64,000 nucleotides of DNA, taken from contig DASRJO010000105.1 in the NCBI GenBank assembly GCA_035649435.1, positions 1 to 64,000 on the forward strand, given 5' to 3'. A program made the translations under genes and the position numbers. Shown here in pieces: positions 35,536 through 44,450 of this stretch; position 1 is the first letter of the stretch; each line of letters opens with the position of its first letter. Source of the stretch: DASRJW01 sp035649435. GTDB taxonomy: Bacteria; Krumholzibacteriota; Krumholzibacteriia; G020349025. Under the pieces are notes generated by a model that was given only the letters and a program-made list of their open reading frames with translations, did no database searches and was not told the origin of the DNA.

Positions 35536-37668
35536 TCAGCTCTCGGCCTTGGCGAACTTGTCGGCGGGAATGACATCGGTGAGCGACAGCTTGGATGTTT
35601 CGGACTGGAGGAAGAGCTTGCCGTCCTGATGGATCACGGTCTTGTGCGGCAGCTTGACCGCGCCCACAGTCTTGTAGTTGTGCAGGAACTCCTCCTGATC
35701 CACCGGGCTGCCCTGGATGCTCTTGCCGCGGTAATCCATCTTCACCACGAGGTGCGAGGTCTTGTCGACGTAGACCTTGAACTTCTTGCTAGCGCGCGGC
35801 GGGGTCAGCAGCAGCACGTCGGCGGGGGCGCCGTCGACTTTGCCTTCTTCGAGATACTGCGCGCTGTAGCTTTCGTAGTCGCGCAGGAAGGAGATGAGCT
35901 CGCGCGCCAGGTCGTCCTCGAATTCCTGCATCTCGGCCTCGTCGAGCGTCTTCGACCCCCCCATGCCCTTGGCGAAGCCGGACTTGCCCTCGCGGTTGTA
36001 GACCTGGACCATGTTCTGTCCCATGACGGCAATCTCGAGGCGCAGATTGCCGGGATACTGCACGTAGCGCGTCGCTTTCGCTTCCATCTGTTGGCCCATG
36101 ACGTTGAGCTGAACGTTCTGGGATTCGGTGAGGTAGCTGATCTTGGCGAGCGCCTCCACGCCGCCCACCGCCTTCGCGGCCTGGGCCAGCACCTCCTGCC
36201 CCTTGGTCAGCATGGCCGGCGTGGCCGCGGGGAACTCGGCCGCCTTGGGCTCGGGAATGGTGATGTCGATGGTGTTGACCGTGCCGAGCGCAGTCAACTG
36301 CTCGTCGAATGCCTCCGGCTTGCCCACGACCAGCAGGGCGAAGTTCTCCGGCTGCAGGAAGCTCGAGGCGACACGCTGCACGTCAGCGACCGTCACCTTG
36401 GCCACTTCGGTGGCGAAGCGCTCGAGGTAATCGGCCGGGTAACCCCAGCGGGCATAGTTCATCTGCCGGGTGACGATGCCGCCCTTGTCGGCGAAGTTGA
36501 AGACGTAGGAGTTGAGCAGGCCGTCCTTGGCGCGCTTGAGCTCGGCGTCGGTGACCGCTGTGTTCTTCATGCGCTTGACTTCTTCGATGCAAGCGCGCGC
36601 GGCTTTCACCGTGGTCTCTGACTTGGTGCCGCACACGACCTGGAACATGCCGGGGTAGGCGAGCTCGGCACCGAGACGGCTGCCGACGCGATAGGCAAGG
36701 CCCTGGCGCGAGCGCACTTCGTTGAACAGGCGCGAGCCGAGGCCACCGCCGAGCAGCTCGTTCATCACGACGAGAGCGAAGTAATCCGGATGGTCCGCCT
36801 TCACACCGCGGTGGCCGAACCGGAGGTTGGACTGCGTGACGCTTTCCTTGACCACCAGGTTGAACGATTGCTGCACGTCGGGAGTCTCCGGGATCGGCAT
36901 CTGCTGCACGGCCTGCTTCGGCCAGGTGCCGAGAGTGCGCTGCAGCGACTGCACGATCTCGTCACGTGAGAAGTCACCCCAGACGGCGACGTATGCCTCG
37001 GCCGGGTGAAACCACTTCTTGTGGAAGCTCTGCAGATCCTCGCGCGTGATGCGCGCCAAGTGCTCGTACTCCACTTGCGCTGCGAAGGGATGCCCCTTGC
37101 CCCAGAGGATCTTGTTGAACTCGCGATCGGCGATGTCGCTGGGGTCGTCGTTGCGCCGCGAGATTCCCGACCGCGCCTGCGTCAACGCCAGGTCGAGCTT
37201 GTCCTGAGGGAACGCCGGCTGCAGCAGCAGATCGCGCACGATCTCCAGCACCCGGTCGGTATCCTCGACCAGCGCGTTGACGGTGATCTCGGTGGTCAAG
37301 TTGCCGGTCGAGATCTCGATGGACGCACCGCGGCCCTCGAGCAGCTCGTCGAGCGCATCGCCGGCCAGCTTTTCCGACCCCCCCGAGCGCAGGACTTCGG
37401 CCGTGATGCCCGGCAGGCCCAGCTGCTCCTTGGGCGCATTCGCCTCGCCCGCGCGCAGGCTCAAGGTCATGCGGAACAGCGGCAGCTCGTGGTCTTCGAG
37501 CACGAAGAGCTGGATGCCGTTGTCGAGTGCTTGCCGGTGCACCGGCGGCACGTTGATGCGATTCAGCTCGGGAGCCTTGATCTTCTCCCACTTCTTGGCG
37601 GCGAACGCAGCGCCTGGGCACAGGAAGAGCCCGGTGAGCGCCGCCAGGAAGAACCGTCGTGTGTTCAT
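35536..37668 (-). CDS. M16 peptidase-like protein without zinc motif, fused to a lipoprotein-sorting-like domain
   Basis: A 710-residue exported protein. The signal peptide covers residues 1-23. Residues ~40-460 form two M16 domains, but the position of the HxxEH zinc site reads GLPGITAEVL, so it cannot be catalytic. It keeps the Arg/Tyr-type substrate segment RSRQGLAYRV. This fits the non-catalytic partner of a heterodimeric M16 protease. Residues ~490-710 are a separate beta-rich domain resembling outer-membrane lipoprotein-sorting folds (KKFKVYVDKTSHLVVKMDY). The ATG at 37668 precedes the signal peptide directly. The catalytic partner is encoded 32 bases upstream. Confidence 0.85.
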   Translation of the reverse strand: MNTRRFFLAALTGLFLCPGAAFAAKKWEKIKAPELNRINVPPVHRQALDNGIQLFVLEDHELPLFRMTLSLRAGEANAPKEQLGLPGITAEVLRSGGSEKLAGDALDELLEGRGASIEISTGNLTTEITVNALVEDTDRVLEIVRDLLLQPAFPQDKLDLALTQARSGISRRNDDPSDIADREFNKILWGKGHPFAAQVEYEHLARITREDLQSFHKKWFHPAEAYVAVWGDFSRDEIVQSLQRTLGTWPKQAVQQMPIPETPDVQQSFNLVVKESVTQSNLRFGHRGVKADHPDYFALVVMNELLGGGLGSRLFNEVRSRQGLAYRVGSRLGAELAYPGMFQVVCGTKSETTVKAARACIEEVKRMKNTAVTDAELKRAKDGLLNSYVFNFADKGGIVTRQMNYARWGYPADYLERFATEVAKVTVADVQRVASSFLQPENFALLVVGKPEAFDEQLTALGTVNTIDITIPEPKAAEFPAATPAMLTKGQEVLAQAAKAVGGVEALAKISYLTESQNVQLNVMGQQMEAKATRYVQYPGNLRLEIAVMGQNMVQVYNREGKSGFAKGMGGSKTLDEAEMQEFEDDLARELISFLRDYESYSAQYLEEGKVDGAPADVLLLTPPRASKKFKVYVDKTSHLVVKMDYRGKSIQGSPVDQEEFLHNYKTVGAVKLPHKTVIHQDGKLFLQSETSKLSLTDVIPADKFAKAES

Positions 37669-37700
37669 GATCTCTTCTTCTCCTCGTCGGCTTGCGGGAT

Positions 37701-39281
37701 TCACTTGCCAGCGTCTGATTGGGCGCGGCGGTCGTCGGTGACCATGGCGCCGATCGTGGCGTTCTTCCGCGTCAGGTATTTCTTCGCCATGGCTTGGACG
37801 TCCTCACGCGTCACTTGTTCGATGCGGCCGACCTCGTCGAAGAGCTTTTCCCAGCCGCCGCGCAGAATCTCGAACGCGGCCAGCTGGCCAGCCAGCCCCG
37901 AGTTGTCCTCGATGCCGCGGATGAACTCGGCGCGGACCTCGGTCTTGACGCGCGCCAGCTCTTCGTCGCCGATCAGCTCGTCTTGCAGGCGCTTGATCTC
38001 TTCCCAGCCAGCCTTCTCGATCGCTTCCGGTGTGTGGCCCGAGTTCGGGATGGCGAAGACGATGAACAAGCTCGGATACTTGTTGCCCGGGAACTCGGGG
38101 AAGGCGCCGGCGAACAGCGCGCTCTTTTCCTTCTTCACGCAGCGCTCGAACAAGCGCGAGGTCCGCCCTTGGCCGAGAACGCGGGCCAGCACTGCGAGCT
38201 TCGGATCGTCGTCGTCCGTCGTGCTCGGGCGATGGAACCCCATGGCGAAGATGGGCTGGGTGTCGCCCTGGAGGGTGAAGCGGCGCTCGCCGTTCTGTTC
38301 GGGCTCGACCGTGTGCACGGGCATCGGATCCGGCCGGCGCGGAATGCCGGCGAAGTAGCGTTGTGCCAGCTTTTGCACCTCGGCGGGGTCGACATCGCCG
38401 ACGAGCGCGACCACCATGTTTTGCGGCGTGTAGTACGTGTCGAAGAACCACTCGGCGGCGTCGAGGCGCAGATTGTCCAGGTCGGCGCGGTGGCCGATCC
38501 CCAGATTCTTGTACGGATGGGCCCGGTAGGCCACGCCCACCATCTCCTCGATGAACTGGCCGAACGGCTGCGAGTCGATGCGCATGTTGCGTTCCTCGAT
38601 GACGACGTCGCGTTCCTTGTAATACTCGCGGAACACCGGCTTGGTGAAGCGCGCCGCCTCGAGGTATGCCCACAGCTCCAGCTTGTTCGACGGCATGCTG
38701 TAGTAGTAGTAGGTGCCGTCAGAAGCGGTGCTGGCGTTCAACCCCACACCGCCGGCTTGATCGATGATCTGGCTGAACTCGTTGGACTCGACGTAGCTAT
38801 CGGCCTGATCCTGGAGACTCTTGATCTCCTTTTCGAGCTGCGCGATGCGCTCTGGGTTGGTGCGCTCGCCTTTGAGGCGCTCGGCGTACAACTCCATGAA
38901 CAACGCGTCGATTTTCTCGATCAGCTTCGATTCCTTGCCGAAATCCTTGGCGCCGATTTCCTCGGTGCCCTTGAAGGCCATGTGCTCGAACATGTGCGCG
39001 AGACCCGTTTGACCCATGGGCTCGTCGACGGACCCGGCATTCACGTGCGTCATGAAACTGAATACGGGAACATCGTGACGCTCGAGGACGATGAAGCGCA
39101 GTCCGTTCTCGAGTGTGAACTCGGTCACCTTCGATTTAAGGGCGCTCGGGTCCCAGTCGGCGGACGATTTGCCCGCCTGCGCTGCCGGAGCAAACGCCAG
39201 CAACACGACGAGACACACAATCAAGACGCCGCTTCGCTGTGTTCCCCAGCGCGGGGTGGCGGCGCTTCGACGATTCGACAT
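37701..39281 (-). CDS. M16 zinc metallopeptidase, catalytic subunit
   Basis: A 526-residue exported inverzincin. A signal peptide ends near residue 36 (LAFAPAAQA). The inverted zinc motif HMFEH is at about residues 95-99, with the distal Glu in the YYKERDVVIEER segment. Between them lies a ~60-residue coiled-coil-like insert (ELYAERLKGER to QDQADSYVES) absent from the smallest M16 enzymes. A second M16 domain follows (LVGDVDPAEVQKLAQ). AAAGGAG six bases before the ATG supports the start. It is first in a two-gene operon with the non-catalytic partner and likely degrades peptides in the periplasm. Confidence 0.92.
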   Translation of the reverse strand: MSNRRSAATPRWGTQRSGVLIVCLVVLLAFAPAAQAGKSSADWDPSALKSKVTEFTLENGLRFIVLERHDVPVFSFMTHVNAGSVDEPMGQTGLAHMFEHMAFKGTEEIGAKDFGKESKLIEKIDALFMELYAERLKGERTNPERIAQLEKEIKSLQDQADSYVESNEFSQIIDQAGGVGLNASTASDGTYYYYSMPSNKLELWAYLEAARFTKPVFREYYKERDVVIEERNMRIDSQPFGQFIEEMVGVAYRAHPYKNLGIGHRADLDNLRLDAAEWFFDTYYTPQNMVVALVGDVDPAEVQKLAQRYFAGIPRRPDPMPVHTVEPEQNGERRFTLQGDTQPIFAMGFHRPSTTDDDDPKLAVLARVLGQGRTSRLFERCVKKEKSALFAGAFPEFPGNKYPSLFIVFAIPNSGHTPEAIEKAGWEEIKRLQDELIGDEELARVKTEVRAEFIRGIEDNSGLAGQLAAFEILRGGWEKLFDEVGRIEQVTREDVQAMAKKYLTRKNATIGAMVTDDRRAQSDAGK

Positions 39282-39647
39282 CGGGGCTCCTTTGCGTTCT
39301 AGATCCAGCGCCTCACGAGCGCGCGTCTTCGCGGCCCCGCGGCTCGGCCGCGATGGCGCGTGCACCCTCGGTGCGTCCAGGGGCGACCATGGTAGCGCAA
39401 GTCGGCAGCGGCCGCGTGGGAGCAGCACATACGAAGTTAAATTATTTAATCATCAATACTTACGGTGATACCCCACGACGGTCCGCGTCGGCCGCCCGGC
39501 GACTCCTTCTTTGTTGTACGCAGACTCCTGCCCGCGGGATTCTGCGGAATGATTAGAATGAGGCCCGTCGGAATTGTGGAGATCGACTCGGTTCGGGATC
39601 TTCCCCCAGGCGTCGCGTGTACACCGGCTCGGGAAGAAGGGTGCGAC
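39282..39647. promoter_or_regulatory. Divergent intergenic region with AT-rich palindrome
   Basis: A 366-base gap between the M16 operon and the immunophilin gene. A strikingly AT-rich island at 39434-39470 contains the odd-centred perfect palindrome TTAAATTATTTAA (39437-39449). It is a plausible operator or promoter core for one or both directions. No -35/-10 pair is clear, and no coding frame is convincing. Confidence 0.45.
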
Positions 39648-40778
39648 GTGGCGCGAAGACGAATCCCAACGGCAAACCGCCCAATCGCGACGCGACTCGC
39701 CTGGGTCGCGCTGCTCAGCCAGCTCGGGGGGATCGCTGCGGCGGACGACCTCCCGCCGGAAGTGAGCGCCGCCACCGCGGCACCGGGGCTGTACGCGGTG
39801 CTCAGTACATCCCTCGGCATCGTCATCTGTGCGCTGGAATTCGAGAAGACACCGGTCACGGTGGGGAACTTCGTCGGCTTGGCCGAGGGACGGATCCAAT
39901 TCCTCGAGCCGCGGACCCAGGAGTGGGTGAGCCGGCCGTATTACGACGGAATGAAGTTCAATCGCGTGGTGAAGGATTTCGTCATTCAAGGCGGGGACCC
40001 GCTTGGCGACGGGACCGGTGGCCCAGGATACGTCTTCATCGACGAGTTTCACCACGACCTGCATCACGATCGCCCCGGCATTCTGTCGATGGCGAATTCG
40101 GGTCCGGGGACAAACGGCAGCCAATTCTTCATCACACTCGCCAAGCTGTCGTATTTGGATAACCGGCACACGGTATTCGGCCATGTCGTCCACGGTATGG
40201 ATGTGTTGCAACGCATGGCCAATCAGCCGATGACGGGAGCGGATAATTCCACCCCGGTGGTCGAAGTGGTGCTGCGCAAGGTGAGCGTGATCCGGCGCGG
40301 CGCATCCGCCGAGAAGTTCGATCCGGTGGCGGCCTTCGAACGTCAAGACGAGATCATGGCCGAGCGGGAAGTGCAGCGACAGGTGCGGGCGGCGCAATTT
40401 CGCGCTGAGCTCGACCAGGAGATGCTGCACGCACAAGCCACGGAGAGTGGCGTGAAGTTCGTCGTCCGCTCCGAAGGGCAAGGCGTGTTGCCCGAGCGCG
40501 GCGACCAAGTGCTCGTGCATTACGTCGGCTTCTTGGAGGACGGGACCAAATTCGACTCCAGCTACGATCGCGGCCAACCGTTTCAATTCCCCGTCGGGCA
40601 GGGGCGAGTCATTCCCGGACTCGACGAGATCTGCCTCCACATGCGTCCGGGCGAGAAGCGCCGGGTTCTCGTCCCCGCCTCCATGGCTTACGGGGACAAA
40701 GGCTCCAAGAGATTCGGCATCCCTCCCAAAGCCCTCTTGATCTTCGACGTCGAGCTCATCGAGGTCGTGCGTCACTGA
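39648..40778 (+). CDS. Dual immunophilin: cyclophilin fused to FKBP
   Basis: A 376-residue exported peptidyl-prolyl isomerase with two unrelated catalytic domains. Residues ~47-210 are cyclophilin: KFNRVVKDFVIQGGDP, GILSMANSGPGTNGSQFFIT and NRHTVFGHVVHGMDVL match the active site. A helical linker of about 60 residues follows. Residues ~265-376 are FKBP: VLVHYVGFLEDGTKFDSSYD, VIPGLDEICLHMRPGEKR and AYGDKG. A GTG start at 39648 gives a signal peptide ending in GIAAAD, with GAAGAAGGG upstream. Earlier starts would bury the signal. Both domains look catalytically intact. Likely a periplasmic folding factor. Confidence 0.9.
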   Translation: MARRRIPTANRPIATRLAWVALLSQLGGIAAADDLPPEVSAATAAPGLYAVLSTSLGIVICALEFEKTPVTVGNFVGLAEGRIQFLEPRTQEWVSRPYYDGMKFNRVVKDFVIQGGDPLGDGTGGPGYVFIDEFHHDLHHDRPGILSMANSGPGTNGSQFFITLAKLSYLDNRHTVFGHVVHGMDVLQRMANQPMTGADNSTPVVEVVLRKVSVIRRGASAEKFDPVAAFERQDEIMAEREVQRQVRAAQFRAELDQEMLHAQATESGVKFVVRSEGQGVLPERGDQVLVHYVGFLEDGTKFDSSYDRGQPFQFPVGQGRVIPGLDEICLHMRPGEKRRVLVPASMAYGDKGSKRFGIPPKALLIFDVELIEVVRH

Positions 40779-42357
40779 GCTCCGCGGCAGCGCGCAGCTC
40801 GCCGCGACGTACGACGGCACTCAGAGCGCGCAGGTTGCGGATGTCGACCGATGGATCGGCGCTCAGCAGCAGCAGATCGGCACGTTTGCCGCGTTCGATG
40901 CTGCCGCATTCCGCCGATTGGCCGAGCGCGAGCGCGCCGCCCGCGGTCGCCGCGTTCAGCACCTCCGGCGTCGCAAGACCCGCCATCTGCATGGCTTCCA
41001 ACTCGGCGTGGATCGACACACCGTGGGCGACGCCGGGTTCGCCGGCGGCGCTTCCCACCGCGATCGGGATGCCGGCGGCGTGGACGCGCTGCAAGTTGGC
41101 AGCACGGATGCCTGCGGCCTGCTGTGATTGTTTCGCCGGCGTGCACGTCGCCGTGTAGACCGTGCCAGTGCTTCGGGTGAGGGTGAGGAACTCTTCGTCG
41201 ATTGGTGCATCGATCTCGCTGCCGAGGACATCGACGCCGGCGCGCAGGGCGACTTTGGCGTCCGCGAGGGAATTCACCTGCGCCACGATGCGCATACCCC
41301 GTGCGCGAGCGGCCGCGATTGCGCCGCTCAAGGCCTGCGACGTCAGGCGTTCTCGCCGCCCCGTGACGCGAGCGAGCACGAGCACGACGGCATCGGCACC
41401 ATGCGAGGCGAGATAGTCCACCGCCTCCTCGGCCGCGCGTGCGCTCGAGATGGGCAGATGCAGCTTTTCGCCGGGCAAATCGAGGTCCGAAGGGGCGGCG
41501 GCGAGCCGCGGACCCGCGGCAAGAACGTGCGGTCGATCCGTGGCAAGGCTGTCGCGCAAGTCCCAAGTCCAGGCGAAGCCGCCCGCATCGAAGACGGTGG
41601 TCACGCCCGAGCTCAAGTGCGCGCGGAGGAAACGCTCAGGGTGTGTGCGCATCGCGCTCGGCATGGCTGAACTGCTCGCGCCCGATTGCGACAGGTGCAC
41701 GCGCGCATCGACGAGACCGGGGATGATCCATGTCGCGCTCGCGTCCACGACGTCGGCATCCTCTGGCACGGGGCACTGCCCGACGCACTCGATGCGTCCA
41801 TCCCGGACGAGGATCGTGGCCGTCGAGACGTCGCTTCCTCGCCACACACGGCCACCGACGAGGGCGAGCGGCGGCGGCGGTGTTCCCGGTGGCGCGTCGA
41901 AGGCGCTCGTCATCGCGATGCGCCAGCCGGATGGCGTGCGAATGAAAACGCGCTCGGACAGTCCCGTGTGCTCGTCGTTGCCGTAAACGACGCGATAGCG
42001 ATACGCGCCGTAAACCACGCCGGGAAGCACCGGGACGAGACGCATTGCCCGCGCATCGAACACGTCCGGCCAGGCATCGCCTCCAGCCTGGCTCGCGTGC
42101 GATTCGTATCCGAGCCGGATTCCCCCGGGGCCCGTGCGCGCCAATGTTTCGGCGTGCAGGTAGGTTTCCAGATACGCGTCGCGATCGCGGTGACGGATGG
42201 CGTCCAAGTTGGCGACGAACACGCGCCTCGCCGCGCCGACGTCGGCGGAATCCGCTGGCGCAGTTTGTGCGGCAGCGGAAAGCGGAGCGCAGACGGCCCA
42301 AGCGATTGCGACCCGGCGGACAGCCAGGGCAATCGTGGAGGAAGGATGGGAACGCAT
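40756..42357 (-). CDS. NTF2-like domain fused to an amidohydrolase homologue lacking metal ligands
   Basis: A 533-residue exported protein. The signal peptide ends near residue 27 (PLSAAAQ). Residues ~33-150 look like a SnoaL/NTF2-type fold (DAIRHRDRDAYLETYLH, GWRIAMTSAF). Residues ~155-530 follow the imidazolonepropionase-like amidohydrolase layout, with ILVRDGRIECVG and a C-terminal GSIERGKRADLLLLSADP. The usual metal ligands are missing: DxHxH reads DARVHL, the middle His region reads QVNSLADAK, and the GTDAG Asp motif reads GSAAG. It is therefore unlikely to be a metal hydrolase. Its end overlaps the immunophilin gene end by 23 bases. Confidence 0.78.
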   Translation of the reverse strand: MRSHPSSTIALAVRRVAIAWAVCAPLSAAAQTAPADSADVGAARRVFVANLDAIRHRDRDAYLETYLHAETLARTGPGGIRLGYESHASQAGGDAWPDVFDARAMRLVPVLPGVVYGAYRYRVVYGNDEHTGLSERVFIRTPSGWRIAMTSAFDAPPGTPPPPLALVGGRVWRGSDVSTATILVRDGRIECVGQCPVPEDADVVDASATWIIPGLVDARVHLSQSGASSSAMPSAMRTHPERFLRAHLSSGVTTVFDAGGFAWTWDLRDSLATDRPHVLAAGPRLAAAPSDLDLPGEKLHLPISSARAAEEAVDYLASHGADAVVLVLARVTGRRERLTSQALSGAIAAARARGMRIVAQVNSLADAKVALRAGVDVLGSEIDAPIDEEFLTLTRSTGTVYTATCTPAKQSQQAAGIRAANLQRVHAAGIPIAVGSAAGEPGVAHGVSIHAELEAMQMAGLATPEVLNAATAGGALALGQSAECGSIERGKRADLLLLSADPSVDIRNLRALSAVVRRGELRAAAELSDARPR

Positions 42358-42523
42358 GGCTCGGACCCCTTTCTTGCGACGCTCGCGGCCACACAGCCCG
42401 GACGAGACACGCGGCCGGACCCGAGTCCGCTGCGGAAGGGGCCGCTGCCAGGAAAAGCGGGTCCTGGGGCGGACGTTACATTTAATTTGCGACCGGGGGG
42501 CGTCATTCCTGCTCTCCCCTCGG

Positions 42524-42529
42524 TATAAT
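42524..42529 (+). promoter_or_regulatory. Consensus -10 (TATAAT) before Cys-rich protein gene
   Basis: TATAAT lies 80 bases before the likely GTG start of the Cys-rich secreted protein. No standard -35 is seen at 17 bases, so activator dependence is possible. A perfect -10 is rare in this GC-rich window. Confidence 0.4.
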
Positions 42530-42608
42530 GTGGCACTTCGGAACGGCTCGGGCGAGCGCCTCTCTGCTTTCCGAACGTGAATGGACACGACCCAGGAGGA
42601 TGTGGAAC

Positions 42609-43079
42609 GTGCGTACCCTCAAGATCTCTGCAGTGGTCATGATGATCGTCGCCTTCGCGGCATCGTCGGCCTTCGCCGGTGGTTCGGCTTGCACGGCGTC
42701 CAAGCAAGTGAATTCCGCCTCGTCGGACAACGCGTGCCTGTCGACGGTGTTCGCCGGTGCGGGCAACTCGTGCTCCGCCAGCAAGGCCAAGCTCGCCGCC
42801 CTCGTGGACATCGAAGCCACTCGTCTGCCCTCCGGTGGGCTCGTGGTCATGTACAAGGGCAAGACCGAAGACGCCGTGGCGTATCTGCAGGCGGCTGCCT
42901 GCGGCCCGCCGTCGAACTTCTGCTGCCCGTTGACGCGCCAGTTGGCTGCCACGCCGAATGCCAAGGTCGAGATCGCCAAAATCGCCCAGGGCGCGGTCAT
43001 CGTCGTCAACGCCGCCGAGAAGAGCGTCGTCGATAGCTACGAGCAGTCCTTCTTGACGCTGGCGTCCGCTTCGCACTGA
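42609..43079 (+). CDS. Small secreted Cys-containing protein, function unknown
   Basis: A 156-residue protein with a signal peptide (ISAVVMMIVAFAASSAFA) and a mature part holding six cysteines, including a CC pair (NFCCPLTRQL). The upstream ATG at 42600 directly abuts AGGAGG, leaving no spacer. The GTG at 42609 sits nine bases after AGGAGG and is the better start. A TATAAT -10 precedes the gene and a strong hairpin follows it, so it appears to be a single-gene unit built for high expression. I do not recognise a family. Disulfide-stabilised periplasmic or extracellular localisation is inferred. Confidence 0.75.
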   Translation: MRTLKISAVVMMIVAFAASSAFAGGSACTASKQVNSASSDNACLSTVFAGAGNSCSASKAKLAALVDIEATRLPSGGLVVMYKGKTEDAVAYLQAAACGPPSNFCCPLTRQLAATPNAKVEIAKIAQGAVIVVNAAEKSVVDSYEQSFLTLASASH

Positions 43080-43106
43080 GACGTGGCGAACGCGTCGTTG
43101 ACTGGA

Positions 43107-43140
43107 CGAGACCCCCGATGCGTCGGGGGTCTCGCCGTTT
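43107..43140 (+). terminator. Intrinsic terminator after Cys-rich protein gene
   Basis: A perfect 12-bp stem, CGAGACCCCCGA against TCGGGGGTCTCG, closes a TGCG loop and is followed by CCGTTT. It starts 28 bases after the stop codon. The short T run makes it moderately strong. Confidence 0.65.
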
Positions 43141-43155
43141 GGGGGAGGTGAATGG

Positions 43156-44328
43156 ATGCGTCGCTTCGCCTTGCTCGTCGCGTGCGCGGGTGCCGCCGCC
43201 TTCGGCCGTGCGATCGGGACGGCGCCGCATGCGAGCGCGGAGCCAGTCGGCGACATTCCTCGCGTTCGCATGGTGCGTGCCTTCCCGCAGCTCGTGTTCG
43301 AAAGGCCCGTTTTCATCACGCATGCAGGCGACGAGAACAGGCTGTTCGTCGTCGAGCAGGGTGGCCGCGTCCTCGTCTTTCCCGCCGATGACGGCGCGGC
43401 ATCGGCGCGCGTGTTCCTCGACCTGCGCACCCAGGTGCGGACGGAGCACAACGAAGAGGGGCTGCTGGCGCTGGCGTTTCACCCGCAGTACGCCACACGC
43501 GGCACGTTCTTCGTGTTCTATTCGGCATCGAAGCCGCGACGCGGCGTGTTGTCGCGCTTCGAGGTCGATGAGCGCGATCCGAACCGTGCCAAGGTCGAAT
43601 CGGAAACGGTGCTGCTCGAGGTGCCGAAACGCTGGGGGAACCACAACGGCGCCACTTTGCTCTTCGGGCCCGATGGGTTTCTCTACCTGAGCCTTGGCGA
43701 CGGCGGTTCGGCGGGTGACCCGCTCGATGCGGGCCAGGATCTCGCGTCGTTGCTCGGGAAGATCCTGCGACTCGACGTCGATCGCGCCGACGGAACGCGG
43801 GCCTATGCCATCCCGGTAGACAACCCCTACGTGGGCGTGGCAAGCGCGCGACCCGAGATCTGGGCCTATGGCTTGCGCAACGTCTGGCGCATGAGCTTCG
43901 ACCGCGAGACCGGTGAGCTGTGGGCGGGCGACGTGGGACAGGATGAATGGGAAGAGATCGACCGCATCGTGCGCGGCGGCAACTATGGCTGGCGCATTCG
44001 CGAGGGGGCGCACGTGTTTCGTCGCGGCACGGCGCGCGCCCCGCTCATCGACCCGGTGTTCGAATACGGCCGCAAGGAGGGGGCGTGCGTCGTCGGCGGG
44101 TACGTGTATCGCGGCACGCGCATGCGGCGTCTGGTGGGGGCATACGTCTATGCCGATTACGTCACCGGGACGATCTGGGCGTTGCGGGCACGTGGGGATT
44201 CGCTGCTCGCGCAGGGCGAGATCCTTTCGCAGCCGCGCAACATCGCGTCCTTCGGCGAAGGGCACGACGGCGAGATCTACCTCTGCGCCTTCGACGGACG
44301 CATCTACACGCTGGCGGAAGCACCGTGA
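43156..44328 (+). CDS. PQQ-type glucose/sorbosone dehydrogenase-like protein
   Basis: A 390-residue exported six-bladed propeller of the GSDH/Yli-like family. The signal peptide is at about 1-29. Family motifs are ERPVFITHAGD, LFVVEQGGRV, EEGLLALAFHPQY, NHNGATLLFGPDGFLYLSLGDGG and LLGKILRLDVD. WAGDVGQDEWEEID and YGWRIREG follow. Members oxidise sugars with PQQ, though many bacterial homologues have unproven activity. GGGGGAGGTG upstream supports the ATG at 43156. No PQQ biosynthesis genes are in the window, so cofactor supply is unknown. Confidence 0.88.
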   Translation: MRRFALLVACAGAAAFGRAIGTAPHASAEPVGDIPRVRMVRAFPQLVFERPVFITHAGDENRLFVVEQGGRVLVFPADDGAASARVFLDLRTQVRTEHNEEGLLALAFHPQYATRGTFFVFYSASKPRRGVLSRFEVDERDPNRAKVESETVLLEVPKRWGNHNGATLLFGPDGFLYLSLGDGGSAGDPLDAGQDLASLLGKILRLDVDRADGTRAYAIPVDNPYVGVASARPEIWAYGLRNVWRMSFDRETGELWAGDVGQDEWEEIDRIVRGGNYGWRIREGAHVFRRGTARAPLIDPVFEYGRKEGACVVGGYVYRGTRMRRLVGAYVYADYVTGTIWALRARGDSLLAQGEILSQPRNIASFGEGHDGEIYLCAFDGRIYTLAEAP

Positions 44329-44450
44329 ATCCCATTGCATGCGCGCGGTCGCATGCCTAGCATGGGTGGCGGCAGCGCCCCACGCTCCCCGCAGTTCACG
44401 GGTCGAGAGCCGGCGCCGACGCACGGTTCGACGAGACTTTGGAGGCCACC

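Noticed and set aside
43156..44328. A PQQ dehydrogenase feeding the cytochrome conduit
   Set aside because: It lies 8 kb away with unrelated genes between, and no PQQ genes are seen; a link would be speculation.
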